From NCBI GenBank assembly GCA_027605045.1, contig JAQFWX010000095.1:62001-126000 (forward strand): 64,000 nucleotides of DNA. The letters run 5' to 3'. Position numbers and translations under genes: made by a program. This document shows positions 20,306 to 29,946 of this stretch, piece by piece. Every line of letters begins with the position of its first letter. Position 1 is the first letter of the stretch. The DNA is from Phallus indusiatus (lineage: Eukaryota; Basidiomycota; Agaricomycetes; Phallales; Phallaceae). Under the pieces are notes generated by a model. The model worked only from the letters and a program-made list of their open reading frames with translations, ran no database searches and had not been told where the DNA came from.

Positions 20306-20314
20306 CTTATATGC
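20306..20314 (-). promoter_or_regulatory. TATA box of Family 2 copy 4
   Basis: GCATATAAG on the minus strand, about 80 bp before the ATG. Confidence 0.55.
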
Positions 20315-20570
20315 GGTGTAGACTGCATGTAAGAACCAACTTGGAGAACTTCCCAGCTTTGTATGAAGAATACGCCCAGGTTTACTAATAGGCTGCTCTG
20401 GCAATACTAGATCGTTGACACAACTTCGCCTCAATTCAGTTTCTATGAAAATTTGACGTCAAACTATGAGCGAAGTCAGAAGGAGATCAGGTGAGCATTT
20501 GTTGCACTCACGGGGAAGTTTTTACGGCTGTCTTTAAACGCACAATCGAATCTCTTCTAATGTGTAAATA

Positions 20571-20655
20571 GCACTAGAAGAGGTTAAGCACTAGAAGAGG
20601 TTAAGCACTAGAAGAGGTTAAGCACTAGTAGAAGTTAAGCACTAGAAGAGGTTAT
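20571..20655 (+). repeat. 17-bp tandem repeat, five units
   Basis: The unit GCACTAGAAGAGGTTAA is repeated head to tail without spacers. Unit four reads gcactagtagaagttaa and unit five ends in T. Block III has one unit at about 16,555, so the array expanded after the blocks separated. Confidence 0.85.
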
Positions 20656-21589
20656 ACACACTGTAAGAAACTCGGCACTTTAGGAAAGTAGTTTGTGCTT
20701 ACTCTCAATTATGTTGTGAAAATTTTACTTCATTACATGCTTGACCAGCCGTAAATGGACTACCTGTTATCATTTTTGAAAAAATCATTAGAATGACAAC
20801 TTCTTAATAATTGCATCATTAGCCTTCTGGTATTCATCGGCGGATAAGAATATCCTTCCTTCGTCAATTGTGATTCAAGTCCTTTTCTCTTTTTCAACCT
20901 CCCCATGCTGCCCTTGAGAAGTCATAAATAGTGTCATGTTTTCTGTGTCATTCTTGTATCATTTTGTCTCCAACAGCAGCTCCGAATGTGTACTGGGACG
21001 GCGTTGGGTCGCAGACGTCGACTGAGCTTCCGTGAAATCCCTCTCCCACCTGTTTAATCGTCTTCAATACAAATATATGAATTATCAATGGGACGAAGTC
21101 TTTCTAAAGCCAAGCCATCTGCCAACTTGGGAGCCTTATCTGCTAATTGAAGAATAGATTAGATTACCCATCGAGATTACGGCAATGCGTCTCGTTATAA
21201 ATAGACGCATTGTAAAGTAAGTTGTGGGTACTATAGGTGTTAATAGAAGTGTAACAATAGCTGTCAAAAGCAAGCCGAGCGTTTCAGGTCTATGACTCCA
21301 GTCCGGAATTGTAGCTGCTCCAGCGGTTGACGTAGGACAAGGAGGATTTGGAGGAGCTTTAAGCACTGCGTTTCCACGACAAATTAAAAATAGCCTGTTC
21401 CTGCGGTGTGTCACTTGACGAAACGACTCTGGGTATAAAAGTGAGCGAACCCGACTGAAATATGTGTGGAGGTCGGGAAGTATTGTGGTCAACATGTCCG
21501 AGTCAACATGTCCCGGCTTGCGGGAACTCTGGTTTTGCTTACATAATAGCCAACAGTTCTGTTTTCCTATTTTTGCAAAGCTTTCAAAC

Positions 21590-23132
21590 ATGGGATCGTC
21601 GTTCAAGCCAAAAAACAAGATGAAGTCAGTACGTTATATCTTATAGATCTTTTTCTTCTTATGAATCAAGCTTTTAGGCGAGAAAAGTTTTACCAGGAAA
21701 TCAGGAAAAAGCGGACACAGCAGAAGCTGAAACGCAGGCAAGAAATTCTAGAGGAGGAAAAGAATGACAAGAAAAAGAGAGAGGTATTTGTGCATTGGGA
21801 ATGATAAACGATGAGATCAACTGAAGGAACTGAAAAGGAACGCTTGGCCATGAATGTACCGCGCACTTTAGACAATACCAGAGAATACGACCCTTCGATG
21901 CTCACAGCCAATCTTTCTATCAAAACTCCAAGTACATCTACTGGGGAGACATCTACCTCAACTGTACCTTCCACCACTCACGCGAGCGCAGAAATTCCCG
22001 ACCAGGAGGTCATGAATGATATCTCTACAGATCCCTTCGCCCCGTATTTTAACCCATCGCCCGATAGCGATACACCCATGATTCCAAAAGTGATTATCAC
22101 AACTTCTCAAAAGGCTACACGTGCCACGTATGATTTCGGTGAAGAACTCGCCGCCGTGTTTCCAGGTGCTGAGTTCCGACGGCGACCTAAAGGTCAAGGA
22201 TTTGAGATCGGTCGGATTGCAAGATGGGCCGCGAAACGGGGGTATGGAAGTTTAATTGTCATTAATGAGGACCGAAAGATACCAAGTATGTGTGATTTTT
22301 CTTTATATCTAGCAAGCGACGAACTCGCAACATTTATGTGTCATTAGATGCCATAACTCTTATCCACCTACCATCCGGTCCCTCGGCATATTTCAAATTA
22401 ACATCTATCGAATTAACGAAAGACATATATGTAAGTCTATATCGGCACTCAACTCTTTTTTTCCTTATTATTTATAATTTTTTGAAAAATCACAGGGACA
22501 CGCTCGTGCTACTTCACATTACCCAGAACTAATACTTAATAATTTTGTAACGCGTCTGGGACACACAGTGGGGCGTATGTTTCAAACCTTGTTCCCACCG
22601 CTTCCGGAGTTTCAAGGAAGGTGTGTGTGTGTGTGTGCATACTAGTATAGAAATCTTTTCTCATGGCATGTTCGATTAATTATGTGGTTTTTTCTCAGGC
22701 AAGTTGTAACGTTGCACAACCAGCGAGATTTCTTGTTCTTCAGACGGCATCGATATGCCTTCCGTAGTACAGAAAAAGCTGCTTTGCAGGAAATTGGACC
22801 ACGATTTACATTGAAACTACGATGGCTGAAGAAAGGATTACCAGGTGTTGGGGGTGCATTCGGAAAAGGAGAACATCCTCCCGAATTGGAGATTTCAGAT
22901 GGTGAGGGAGGCGAGGCTGCTGCAGGGAAGGAGGGCGAGAAGGAAAAACCATCAGCCACAGGTTCAAGGGTTGCCACGGGTGGTCTGGACGAATATGAAT
23001 GGGTCTGGAAGGTAGATCTTCTATTTGTTAAATTCTACTTTTACGGCAATGAGGATGAGATCGACTCATGCTTGACATTTATTTCTTTGACAGCCGGAGC
23101 TGGAGACGACAAGAAGAACGTTCTTCTTATGA
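21590..23132 (+). CDS. RPF1: Ribosome production factor 1, Brix-domain protein
   Basis: A nucleolar factor for 60S subunit assembly. It binds 25S rRNA through the Brix domain. Exon 1 encodes [11 protein letters not shown] and ends in phase 2 at a GTCAGT donor. Exon 2 carries the basic helix [20 protein letters not shown]. Then come [87 protein letters not shown] and [16 protein letters not shown], in the family order. The C terminus [16 protein letters not shown] is the typical Rpf1 end. About six introns. The acceptor at ERLA (after gaactgaaaag) was chosen by frame. Its 5' end has relics at 15.2 and 19.2 kb. Confidence 0.93.
22621..22638 (+). repeat. GT dinucleotide repeat at an RPF1 splice donor
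   Basis: A run of GT repeats starts directly after FQGR-coding sequence, so the repeat itself forms the 5' splice site of this intron. Confidence 0.7.
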
Positions 23133-24071
23133 TGGTGGTGATGAAAGACACGCGCTGGTTCATTTCGCCTCGATCATGGATACACTCTTTTCTCACCTTT
23201 CGATTGGCCGGCGTACAACAAGGTGGATTCGGGAAGAAGCGTTGATCATGCGACGGCATCTCGTTTAATTGATTGAGACACGCTCTCCTTCATATATTTG
23301 TGTTCCATTTAAGGTGAACAATAGAATAAAATAAAAGTCTTGTAATCAGAGCAAGTGTTTCGTCTCAAGTGGTTGCTATGCGGGATGAATACATGATGAC
23401 GTTCACATCAGCCTCACCGGGACGCGCATTCCAGAGCCTAATACGGACCTCAGGGCAGGCAAAAGGCCGAACTGAGCCGGGTCTTAAGCGTTGCATATGA
23501 TAATTACGCGGGTCGCGCAAATTGTCGGTGCCATTTCTCTTTCTTTGTCATCTCTCACGCTTTTCCTTTCTTCCTGTCTGTTTGCTTCTTTTTCCTTCGC
23601 AGATATAAAGCATCGTTATCTTTCTCTTGTGTCGTACCACTTGCTGGATTCATCGCTTTTTTTTGTTTCCGAAATTTTGCTGGCACGAACGCAGGGCCGG
23701 CAAAGCGTCGCGCTCAAGTGGGAATACACGTGGTGTTCCTCCTTTTTTTTTATTTTTTTTTTAGCGCTTTTCGTCGCAGCAGGCACTTTTATAATACCCC
23801 TCTTACGACTCAGAATTACGGCGGAACCGTAATCGTAATTCTGGTGTTGCTCAACTTGCTGACTGGTCAGGCTCGCAGGTCGAGTTCGAGTCGCCGGAAG
23901 GGTACAAGCTGATTTTGCACAGCGGGTAAAAGAGTCTCTGCTTGTGAACAATATCGTATACTCATCGCCTTTCACCAATAATAGCCGCATAAACAAGGGC
24001 AAGACCGAAGGTGGCTGCCGCTGTCTGAATATCTTGCTTCCTTGTTCGAAAATCCCTAGGGGACCCTTCAT
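23133..24071. other. Intergenic region between RPF1 and the 950-aa gene
   Basis: No gene could be supported. Bases 23,520-23,770 are rich in CT runs and T tracts, and short open frames here lack recognisable content. The region probably holds the RPF1 3' end (a TAAAATAAAA-like stretch near 23,325) and the promoter and leader of the next gene. Confidence 0.4.
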
Positions 24072-26924
24072 ATGGCTTTTTTCAACAATAATGCTGCGTA
24101 CGATTCATATTTACGTAGGAAACGTTCCAGCTCAACAACAAGAGAAAGACCACCTCGTTCCTCTATTTCGACCTCCTCGGATGGACACACGAGAAAGCAT
24201 TCTCCTTCGACTTCCGTCTCTATTCCTTCAACCGAGTCCGCTGAATCTATCCCACCCCTTCCCTCTGGAATACTGCCTCACTCCACATCAGTAACAGTGC
24301 CTGCTGCACCCACAACCTCTGATCCCTTTTCTACGACCCTTCATCCCGCAAGAAACTATAAGCGCGAGTCTCCTCCTCCATTCTCCAACTTGATGGTAAA
24401 TCCCCGACGCAACGACTCACCCATGGACCAGTCCCACTCACCCTCACCTGTCAATTCATCCTCTCCTATTGTGCCATCCAATGAATTACCAACCAGGTCT
24501 TCTAGTCTCCGCCGAGGTGTCCAACAAGAAAATAAACCGCCGAGGTTACAAATCCCGTCACCTGAAATTGAGCAGTGCCCTATCCCAATTTCGTCTAGCT
24601 CAGGAAAATTTGTTTCGCCTGCAGCTAAAACGTCATCTTCTCGCAAATCTCATTCTCACACTGGCTCACTCAACAATTCTTCCTCATCTTCATCTCCGGT
24701 TACTCCAATGCTATTCGCTCCTTCACATCCATCATCCCCTGGCCATTCGCCAACGTCCCATTCATTTAGCTCCGGTCCAAATTCCTCCCGCTCCTCCCTT
24801 AAGCGAGCTCTTTTGTCTGCCTATAATTCCTTAGAACACCTCGCGCTGCCAGGTTTACCTTCTCCTGTCTCCCCGCATTTGACCGGTAAACCAACACCAA
24901 CAAGTGAGACTGCTTCTCCAATTCAGGCTGGCCAAAGCGGTCAGAAGCGCCATCGGAACGTTTTGAGAAAGCCAAGTGTTCGTGAGCCTCTCTCTAGAGA
25001 AACAGACAAGGTCGGTATGTCGACGAAGCATCAAGACCGGGATCACCGTCCGAGGGCGAGAAGTATTACAATTTCTCCAACGCGCTCAGGAGCTATATTC
25101 GATGTTTCTCAACCTATGCCAACCAAGGCTCTTACTTTGACTCCCGCAGGCGAAGTTCAGGCAGCATATCAAGAATCTCAACGACGGGTCAAAGATATTG
25201 ATAGTAATTCGGGGAAACTCGTCGCCGTTGGGGTACCAGACTGTGGTGACATTCTAAGAAAGAAAAGTCCCTCATCGATTCGTGCCACCGACGAATTCAT
25301 TCTAGACTCGCCATCATCAAACAAGGGAATTACTGGTGTAAAGAATGGGCTCACGAGAAAACTTTCTACCAAGTGGAGTAAAACTACCGATAAGCGGGAA
25401 GATAAAGAGAGATTTCATGCTTCATCTGCGAGTGTCACCGGACTTCCAGGCGACCTTGCGCATGGTTCTTACAGTGAGGGACGATCGCGAGGACGCATGT
25501 CGAAGCCGATTGATGCACTTATCAGTCCGCGGCAAAGGGAATTGAAGCTTCCCCCAGAGCCCGGGAAGAGTCGCGAAGAAGGTCGTGTTTGGGAGGACAC
25601 TGTTGACGATTGGGTTATCAACCAGCAACATAACTTGCCGCCAAAGAAGGATCAGGACGTGGAGAAAGCCAAACCATCTGTCGATGTCGAAGCGTCGAAC
25701 CCGCGGCGACTCTGGAAACTTGTCAAACGATTGAGCAGTGGGAACCTGAGAGGGGAAAGGAAAGTGTCACCGGAAGAACCACCGCCTGTTCCACCTCTTC
25801 CTAAAGATCTTGTCGCGAGGTCTCCGGACCATTTGGAAGACGTAGATATGCTGATGTCCCAAAGTCCCATTCTCGAAACTCCAAAGGGAATCATGCGCTA
25901 CATCAGCAATATACCTTCCTTAACTATACCTCCAACACACAATGTGTCTCCGGTGCCGAAATTCTCTTCGCCGCAGGAAGTAGCTCCGGTCAGCTCATCT
26001 CCTCGAAGTCCGACTGGAGCAGGTCCTTCACGACGATTACGCAGCGAGACAACTCGATCATCTTCTCCCTCATCAGGAACAACGGGATTTTTTTCTCGCT
26101 CACGAAGTTCGTCTACGTCCTCTTACGGAGAAACTCTTCCTCCGATGCCCGATATGCCTTTAACGCAAACAATTCTCAAACATGGTTTCCACGGGGTGGT
26201 CTCATCACCCGCACCCGCACCTGCGCCGGTGCCCGACGCCCCTGAGAGAAACGAACGACGCAACGTACGGAGTCATAGTAAATCGCCGCCACCCCCGCCC
26301 ACACAATTTTCGCCCTCTCAATTTTCACTTCCTCCTCGCCGAAAGTCGCATGATACATCACCGGCTGGATCAGCATCTATCCCTTGGTTTGATGTTCAAA
26401 ATCCGATCAACAAGTTTCTCATATCTAAAAGCAAACGAACGCAGTATTCTCCATTGGTGGCATTCCAGTCTGCTGCTAAAGCTGACGATCAGGCACAACA
26501 GGCCGCGATTGCCCGTCGGCCCTCTACCGCAAACGCATCTTCCATCCCTCCACCCATTCCTTCTCGTAGCCCCAAGAGACCTGCAACCAGTACCAGCTCC
26601 AGTTCAATGTCTGGAACAGCCCATTCCAAGAAATTCTCTATACCAGGTGCAGCCCAATCTCAAACCGTCGTCTCGTCTTTCACGAACGATCAAAATCCGA
26701 TTTCTAAACCGAGGCCACGATCTGTCTCAGATGGTGTTGTCGATTCTTCCGCTTCAGTGACGTTTAGAGAGATGACGAGTGTGAAACGCTCTTTGACTGA
26801 GGAAGAAAAGAAAGCAAAATGGGAGGATTTGTTGAATCGAAGTGCTAAGGCTGGAGGAACACTGCATGTCGTATCACGAACTGATAACTCGAATTTATGG
26901 AGCGAGAATCCAACGGCCAACTAA
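24072..26924 (+). CDS. Ser/Pro-rich, mostly disordered protein of 950 aa
   Basis: One uninterrupted frame. The product opens MAFFNNNAAYDSYLRRKRS and is dominated by Ser, Pro, Thr and Arg with many SP/TP sites, SRSP-type runs (RSSSPSSGTTG), and Pro runs (PPVPPLP near residue 575; SPPPPPTQFSP near 740). No globular domain, membrane segment or signal peptide is visible. A more ordered helix with conserved look sits near the end (SLTEEEKKAKWEDLLNRSAK), which could be a short interaction motif. PxxP motifs suggest SH3 partners, and SP sites suggest CDK or MAPK phosphorylation; both are inference. Lack of introns over 2.85 kb contrasts with all neighbours. Function unknown. Confidence 0.85.
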   Translation: MAFFNNNAAYDSYLRRKRSSSTTRERPPRSSISTSSDGHTRKHSPSTSVSIPSTESAESIPPLPSGILPHSTSVTVPAAPTTSDPFSTTLHPARNYKRESPPPFSNLMVNPRRNDSPMDQSHSPSPVNSSSPIVPSNELPTRSSSLRRGVQQENKPPRLQIPSPEIEQCPIPISSSSGKFVSPAAKTSSSRKSHSHTGSLNNSSSSSSPVTPMLFAPSHPSSPGHSPTSHSFSSGPNSSRSSLKRALLSAYNSLEHLALPGLPSPVSPHLTGKPTPTSETASPIQAGQSGQKRHRNVLRKPSVREPLSRETDKVGMSTKHQDRDHRPRARSITISPTRSGAIFDVSQPMPTKALTLTPAGEVQAAYQESQRRVKDIDSNSGKLVAVGVPDCGDILRKKSPSSIRATDEFILDSPSSNKGITGVKNGLTRKLSTKWSKTTDKREDKERFHASSASVTGLPGDLAHGSYSEGRSRGRMSKPIDALISPRQRELKLPPEPGKSREEGRVWEDTVDDWVINQQHNLPPKKDQDVEKAKPSVDVEASNPRRLWKLVKRLSSGNLRGERKVSPEEPPPVPPLPKDLVARSPDHLEDVDMLMSQSPILETPKGIMRYISNIPSLTIPPTHNVSPVPKFSSPQEVAPVSSSPRSPTGAGPSRRLRSETTRSSSPSSGTTGFFSRSRSSSTSSYGETLPPMPDMPLTQTILKHGFHGVVSSPAPAPAPVPDAPERNERRNVRSHSKSPPPPPTQFSPSQFSLPPRRKSHDTSPAGSASIPWFDVQNPINKFLISKSKRTQYSPLVAFQSAAKADDQAQQAAIARRPSTANASSIPPPIPSRSPKRPATSTSSSSMSGTAHSKKFSIPGAAQSQTVVSSFTNDQNPISKPRPRSVSDGVVDSSASVTFREMTSVKRSLTEEEKKAKWEDLLNRSAKAGGTLHVVSRTDNSNLWSENPTAN

Positions 26925-27418
26925 ACTCGTGTATATTCTCTTTCTTTCCTTTTTTTTGACGAATGATCTTACGCTCACTCTCGTTTTTTTATCTGTTTCA
27001 TCGATTTCAATCCAGATTATTTTTTTTCCTCGAATATATTTCAATTCACCTCTCTTTTATTTTTTTTTCCATAGCGTCGTCGCTCATTTCACCGCTTTTT
27101 CTCACTCTCTTTTTCATTTTTTTTCTTCTTTTAAAAAAATGACGCTCTTTCGTTTTTTAATTTTAAACACGCTTTCGAAACAAAGAATTATACAAGTCTT
27201 CGTCATACTCAGATACCCCTCCTGTAATAATCATCTAACCTTATGTTCCTAAGTAATCATTAATAATTAATTTTTGTCGCGGTGTAGATCCGCTTTTTAT
27301 GAGAAGAACGGTGTATGAAAACCTGAAACAAAAATTGACTTGGTAGTGTAGATAGCAACGGTTGTGGAGGAATAAATCACTTGTAGTGACACAATCGATC
27401 TTATCTGCTTTGCCCCCC
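26925..27418. other. T-rich intergenic region
   Basis: Long T tracts (27,015-27,145) follow the stop of the 950-aa gene and fit a 3' UTR and terminator area. No gene seen. Confidence 0.4.
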
Positions 27419-28250
27419 ATGTCACAACGCCGTGGTGCCTTCATCGTTATCGAGGGTCTCGATAGATCAGGAAAAACAACACAAACCAGTCTATTATGCG
27501 AACGTCTCTCAAAAGCTAATGATAAACCAATCAGGCTGATAAAATTTCCGGGTAGGGCACTTTGAAAAAAAGCGCGCACAAAATCTCAAATTCTTTCAAG
27601 ACAGAACAACACCGATAGGTCAGATAATAGACAACTATTTACGGTCTCAATCTGAATTGGATGATCACGCTATTCACCTCTTGTTTTCTGCGAATCGTTG
27701 GGAGCTAAGGTATATATAATTCGACTCAACAAAAAAAGAATAAAACAAGGCTAATACTCGAGGGTCCGAATGCACGTGTAGATCATCGCTGTTACAACTC
27801 CTGAATGATGGTGTTACTGTGGTTTGCGATCGCTACGCGTTTTCGGGAATCGCATTCACATTCGCAAAGTCATTAGTCGCATCCCCATCCGCATCGTCCG
27901 ACAAACCACCGGAAAATCTCACTTACGAGTGGTGTCGTTCGCCTGACGCAGGTCTTCCCGCGCCAGATATAACCTTATTTCTTGAAATATCTCCAGAAGC
28001 TGCAAAACTAAGAGGTGGTTACGGAGATGAACGATACGAAAAGGCCGAGTTGCAACAACGTGTTCGCGAGGTTTTCCGGAGAATACGAGATGACGTACAA
28101 CAAACATCTAGTACTCGTTGGGTGACAATTGATGCGAGTCGCGAAAAGGAACAAGTGGCGGATGAGTTATGGAGCTACGTAACAGAGTTTTCGGACGGGG
28201 TAGACGGACCAGTTAAAAGCTTGTGGTTATCTTCGTCCGAGAAGGCATAA
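27419..28250 (+). CDS. CDC8: Thymidylate kinase (dTMP kinase)
   Basis: Phosphorylates dTMP to dTDP with ATP for DNA synthesis. Exons 27,419-27,551, 27,601-27,709 and 27,782-28,250 give 236 aa. The P-loop is IVIEGLDRSGKTTQ near residue 10. LIKFPDRTTPIG supplies the nucleotide-binding Arg after splicing. FSANRWEL and VVCDRYAFSGIAF (the DRY motif) follow, then the LID region ERYEKAELQQRV. The start at 27,419 (MSQRRGAFIVIEG) puts the P-loop at the family position. Convergent with UBC6. Confidence 0.95.
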
Positions 28251-28571
28251 ATAATCATGACTATATATATTCTGTAAACGGTGGCGATGGATATTAGAAA
28301 CACATGTTATATGATAACAATCACTGCCCGAGTGCTGATCAGAGAGGACAAAGACGGGATGGGTGATATAAAGGATTTGATTTAAAGAGCGTAGGACGGA
28401 GAAAAAAAATGTGAGGATAAAAGAACGGATTGAGGGAACGTTGAAACCCGCTCGAAACAAGAAGAAAACCTATTTGAGTGGAGACCAGAAGAAAAAGAAA
28501 AGAATCACCAATTACAGCTATGTTCCATAATAAAAACCTACAAACAAACGCTCCGCCTCCGCAAAAAGTCC

Positions 28572-29766
28572 TTAGCTACTTGATAGTCGAGAGACGAGGA
28601 CTGCAATAGCGATGACAGCACCCCACCGCCATTTCTCCCATATCAAATTTCGCCAGCCTAACGCAAACGTCCCAAATGTTCCACCTGCACGAGCATTCGG
28701 TGGATTTTTAGCTATCTGTTTATCGGGGACATTGGGTGTATCTTTTACGGTGGGTACTAGTGTTTCTTGATTTGCAGGACTGACAAGAACTGAGCTGGAA
28801 ATGGTTGTACTAGTTCCCGATGTCGTTGGCTGTTTTTCATCGGGTATTCCACGTTCTTTCTCGCCCATATTAGGAAGTTCCCTTGCTAAAGGTGTACAAT
28901 ACTATAAAGCGTCAGTGACCTATGCTAATTTAAGTGAGACAGTGCATACGTCGGGAAAGGCATCTCTAAATCGCTTCTGTGTTAAATTCCATGCATGACT
29001 CTTGCTTGCTAGCGCCCGTTTATCTTGTGTGCTACTCGAGAGACCTCCAGTTGTCATTTCATCCGATAACATGAACGATAGTAACCCTGTGAGGCTGTTG
29101 AAATAGCAAGAAGATAGTCAGTCCATCGAAACACGTGATCCTGGATTCTCGTACATAGTAGCAACGCTCCACGCGGGATTCCACTACAATGAAAATGAGA
29201 TGCTTTTGAAATGAAAAGATATAAGTCGAGGCAATCAACATACTGTTCCTGGGTGAAAATCTGACATCGAGAAGCAAATTCTCTTATCTGGCTGGAAACG
29301 GCCAGAAGGAGTTAACATCTATCCAGTGTGAAATTGATCAATGACAAATAATTTCGATCTAGCCTTATCTTCGCATACCTTAATCCCTGGGGGTTTAAAC
29401 GGGTATTCAGGTGGAAACAGTAAGACGCCATGATATTCACCACCAACATATGGTGAATCGGGGGGACCGCGCTGTATGAAAGCATCAGATTCCGAGCGAT
29501 TTTGAAGATGAAACACGTCGTACAATTATATAGTTCCCTTTGAGTATATCTCGTTTGATAAAGTGTGCTCCGAAATGACTAGCAATACTTACATGTTAGG
29601 ACGTTCTTCTCATCCGGTGTCGCCCATACGAATGGAGGCGGTTCCTTCTGCATTGTGGCGTATTCTTTGCTTAGCTACAAGACAGTATCAGTGCCACGTT
29701 AGGCATAACAGCACACCCCGACAACTTTGTTACACGTACTCGTTTCGTAGCTGCCTTAGTAGCCAT
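28572..29766 (-). CDS. UBC6: ER membrane ubiquitin-conjugating enzyme E2 (Ubc6/UBE2J2)
   Basis: Tail-anchored E2 that works with Doa10-type ligases in ER-associated degradation. About 265 aa. The N terminus is MATKAATKRLSKEY. Then ATPDEKNVLTWNYIIRGPPD, GGEYHGVLLFPPEYPFKPP, and GRFQPDKRICFSMSDFHPG with the catalytic Cys, then WNPAWSVATI. The C terminus has a linker of about 80 residues and one membrane helix (WGAVIAIAVLVSRL) that ends the protein, as expected for a tail anchor. Six or seven introns. One exon, 29,524-29,537, is only 14 nt long and restores WNYII. Confidence 0.95.
29524..29537 (-). other. 14-nt micro-exon in UBC6
   Basis: On the minus strand GGAACTATATAATT lies between an ACTCAAAG acceptor and a GTACGA donor. 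Without it the conserved LTWN-(F/Y)-x-I-RGPPD segment of this E2 class cannot be assembled. Confidence 0.75.
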
Positions 29767-29946
29767 GATTCAGTAGTAGTGGAGATGGAGGAGATGCTAT
29801 GACAAGTTGCGGCTTAGGTAATCCAATTATTAGTCAATCAAGGCTGTTCCGTTCGGGGACGCACTGAAGCGTCCGTGCACCGAGTGTGTGGACATAAAAT
29901 TACAAAGTTAATGTGTTAATGCAACATTTTCTTTTGTGTCTTTCAA

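Larger units (their letters stand above)
19440..21450. repeat. Duplicated block IV (carries CxxC gene copy 4)
   Basis: The tandem partner of block III. It ends against the functional RPF1 gene. The spacer 20,660-21,300 has no gene and is nearly the same as 16,590-17,240. Confidence 0.65.

Noticed and set aside
20571..20655. CRISPR-like array
   Set aside because: The 17-bp units follow each other without spacers and the genome is eukaryotic, so it is a plain tandem repeat.
22642..22977. Minus-strand 111-codon frame
   Set aside because: It is the antisense of RPF1 exon sequence with a clear Brix-family product on the plus strand.
23491..23832. Plus-strand 113-codon frame rich in Ser, Leu and Phe
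   Set aside because: It comes from CT- and T-rich DNA and looks hydrophobic only for that reason. No conserved motif or splice context.
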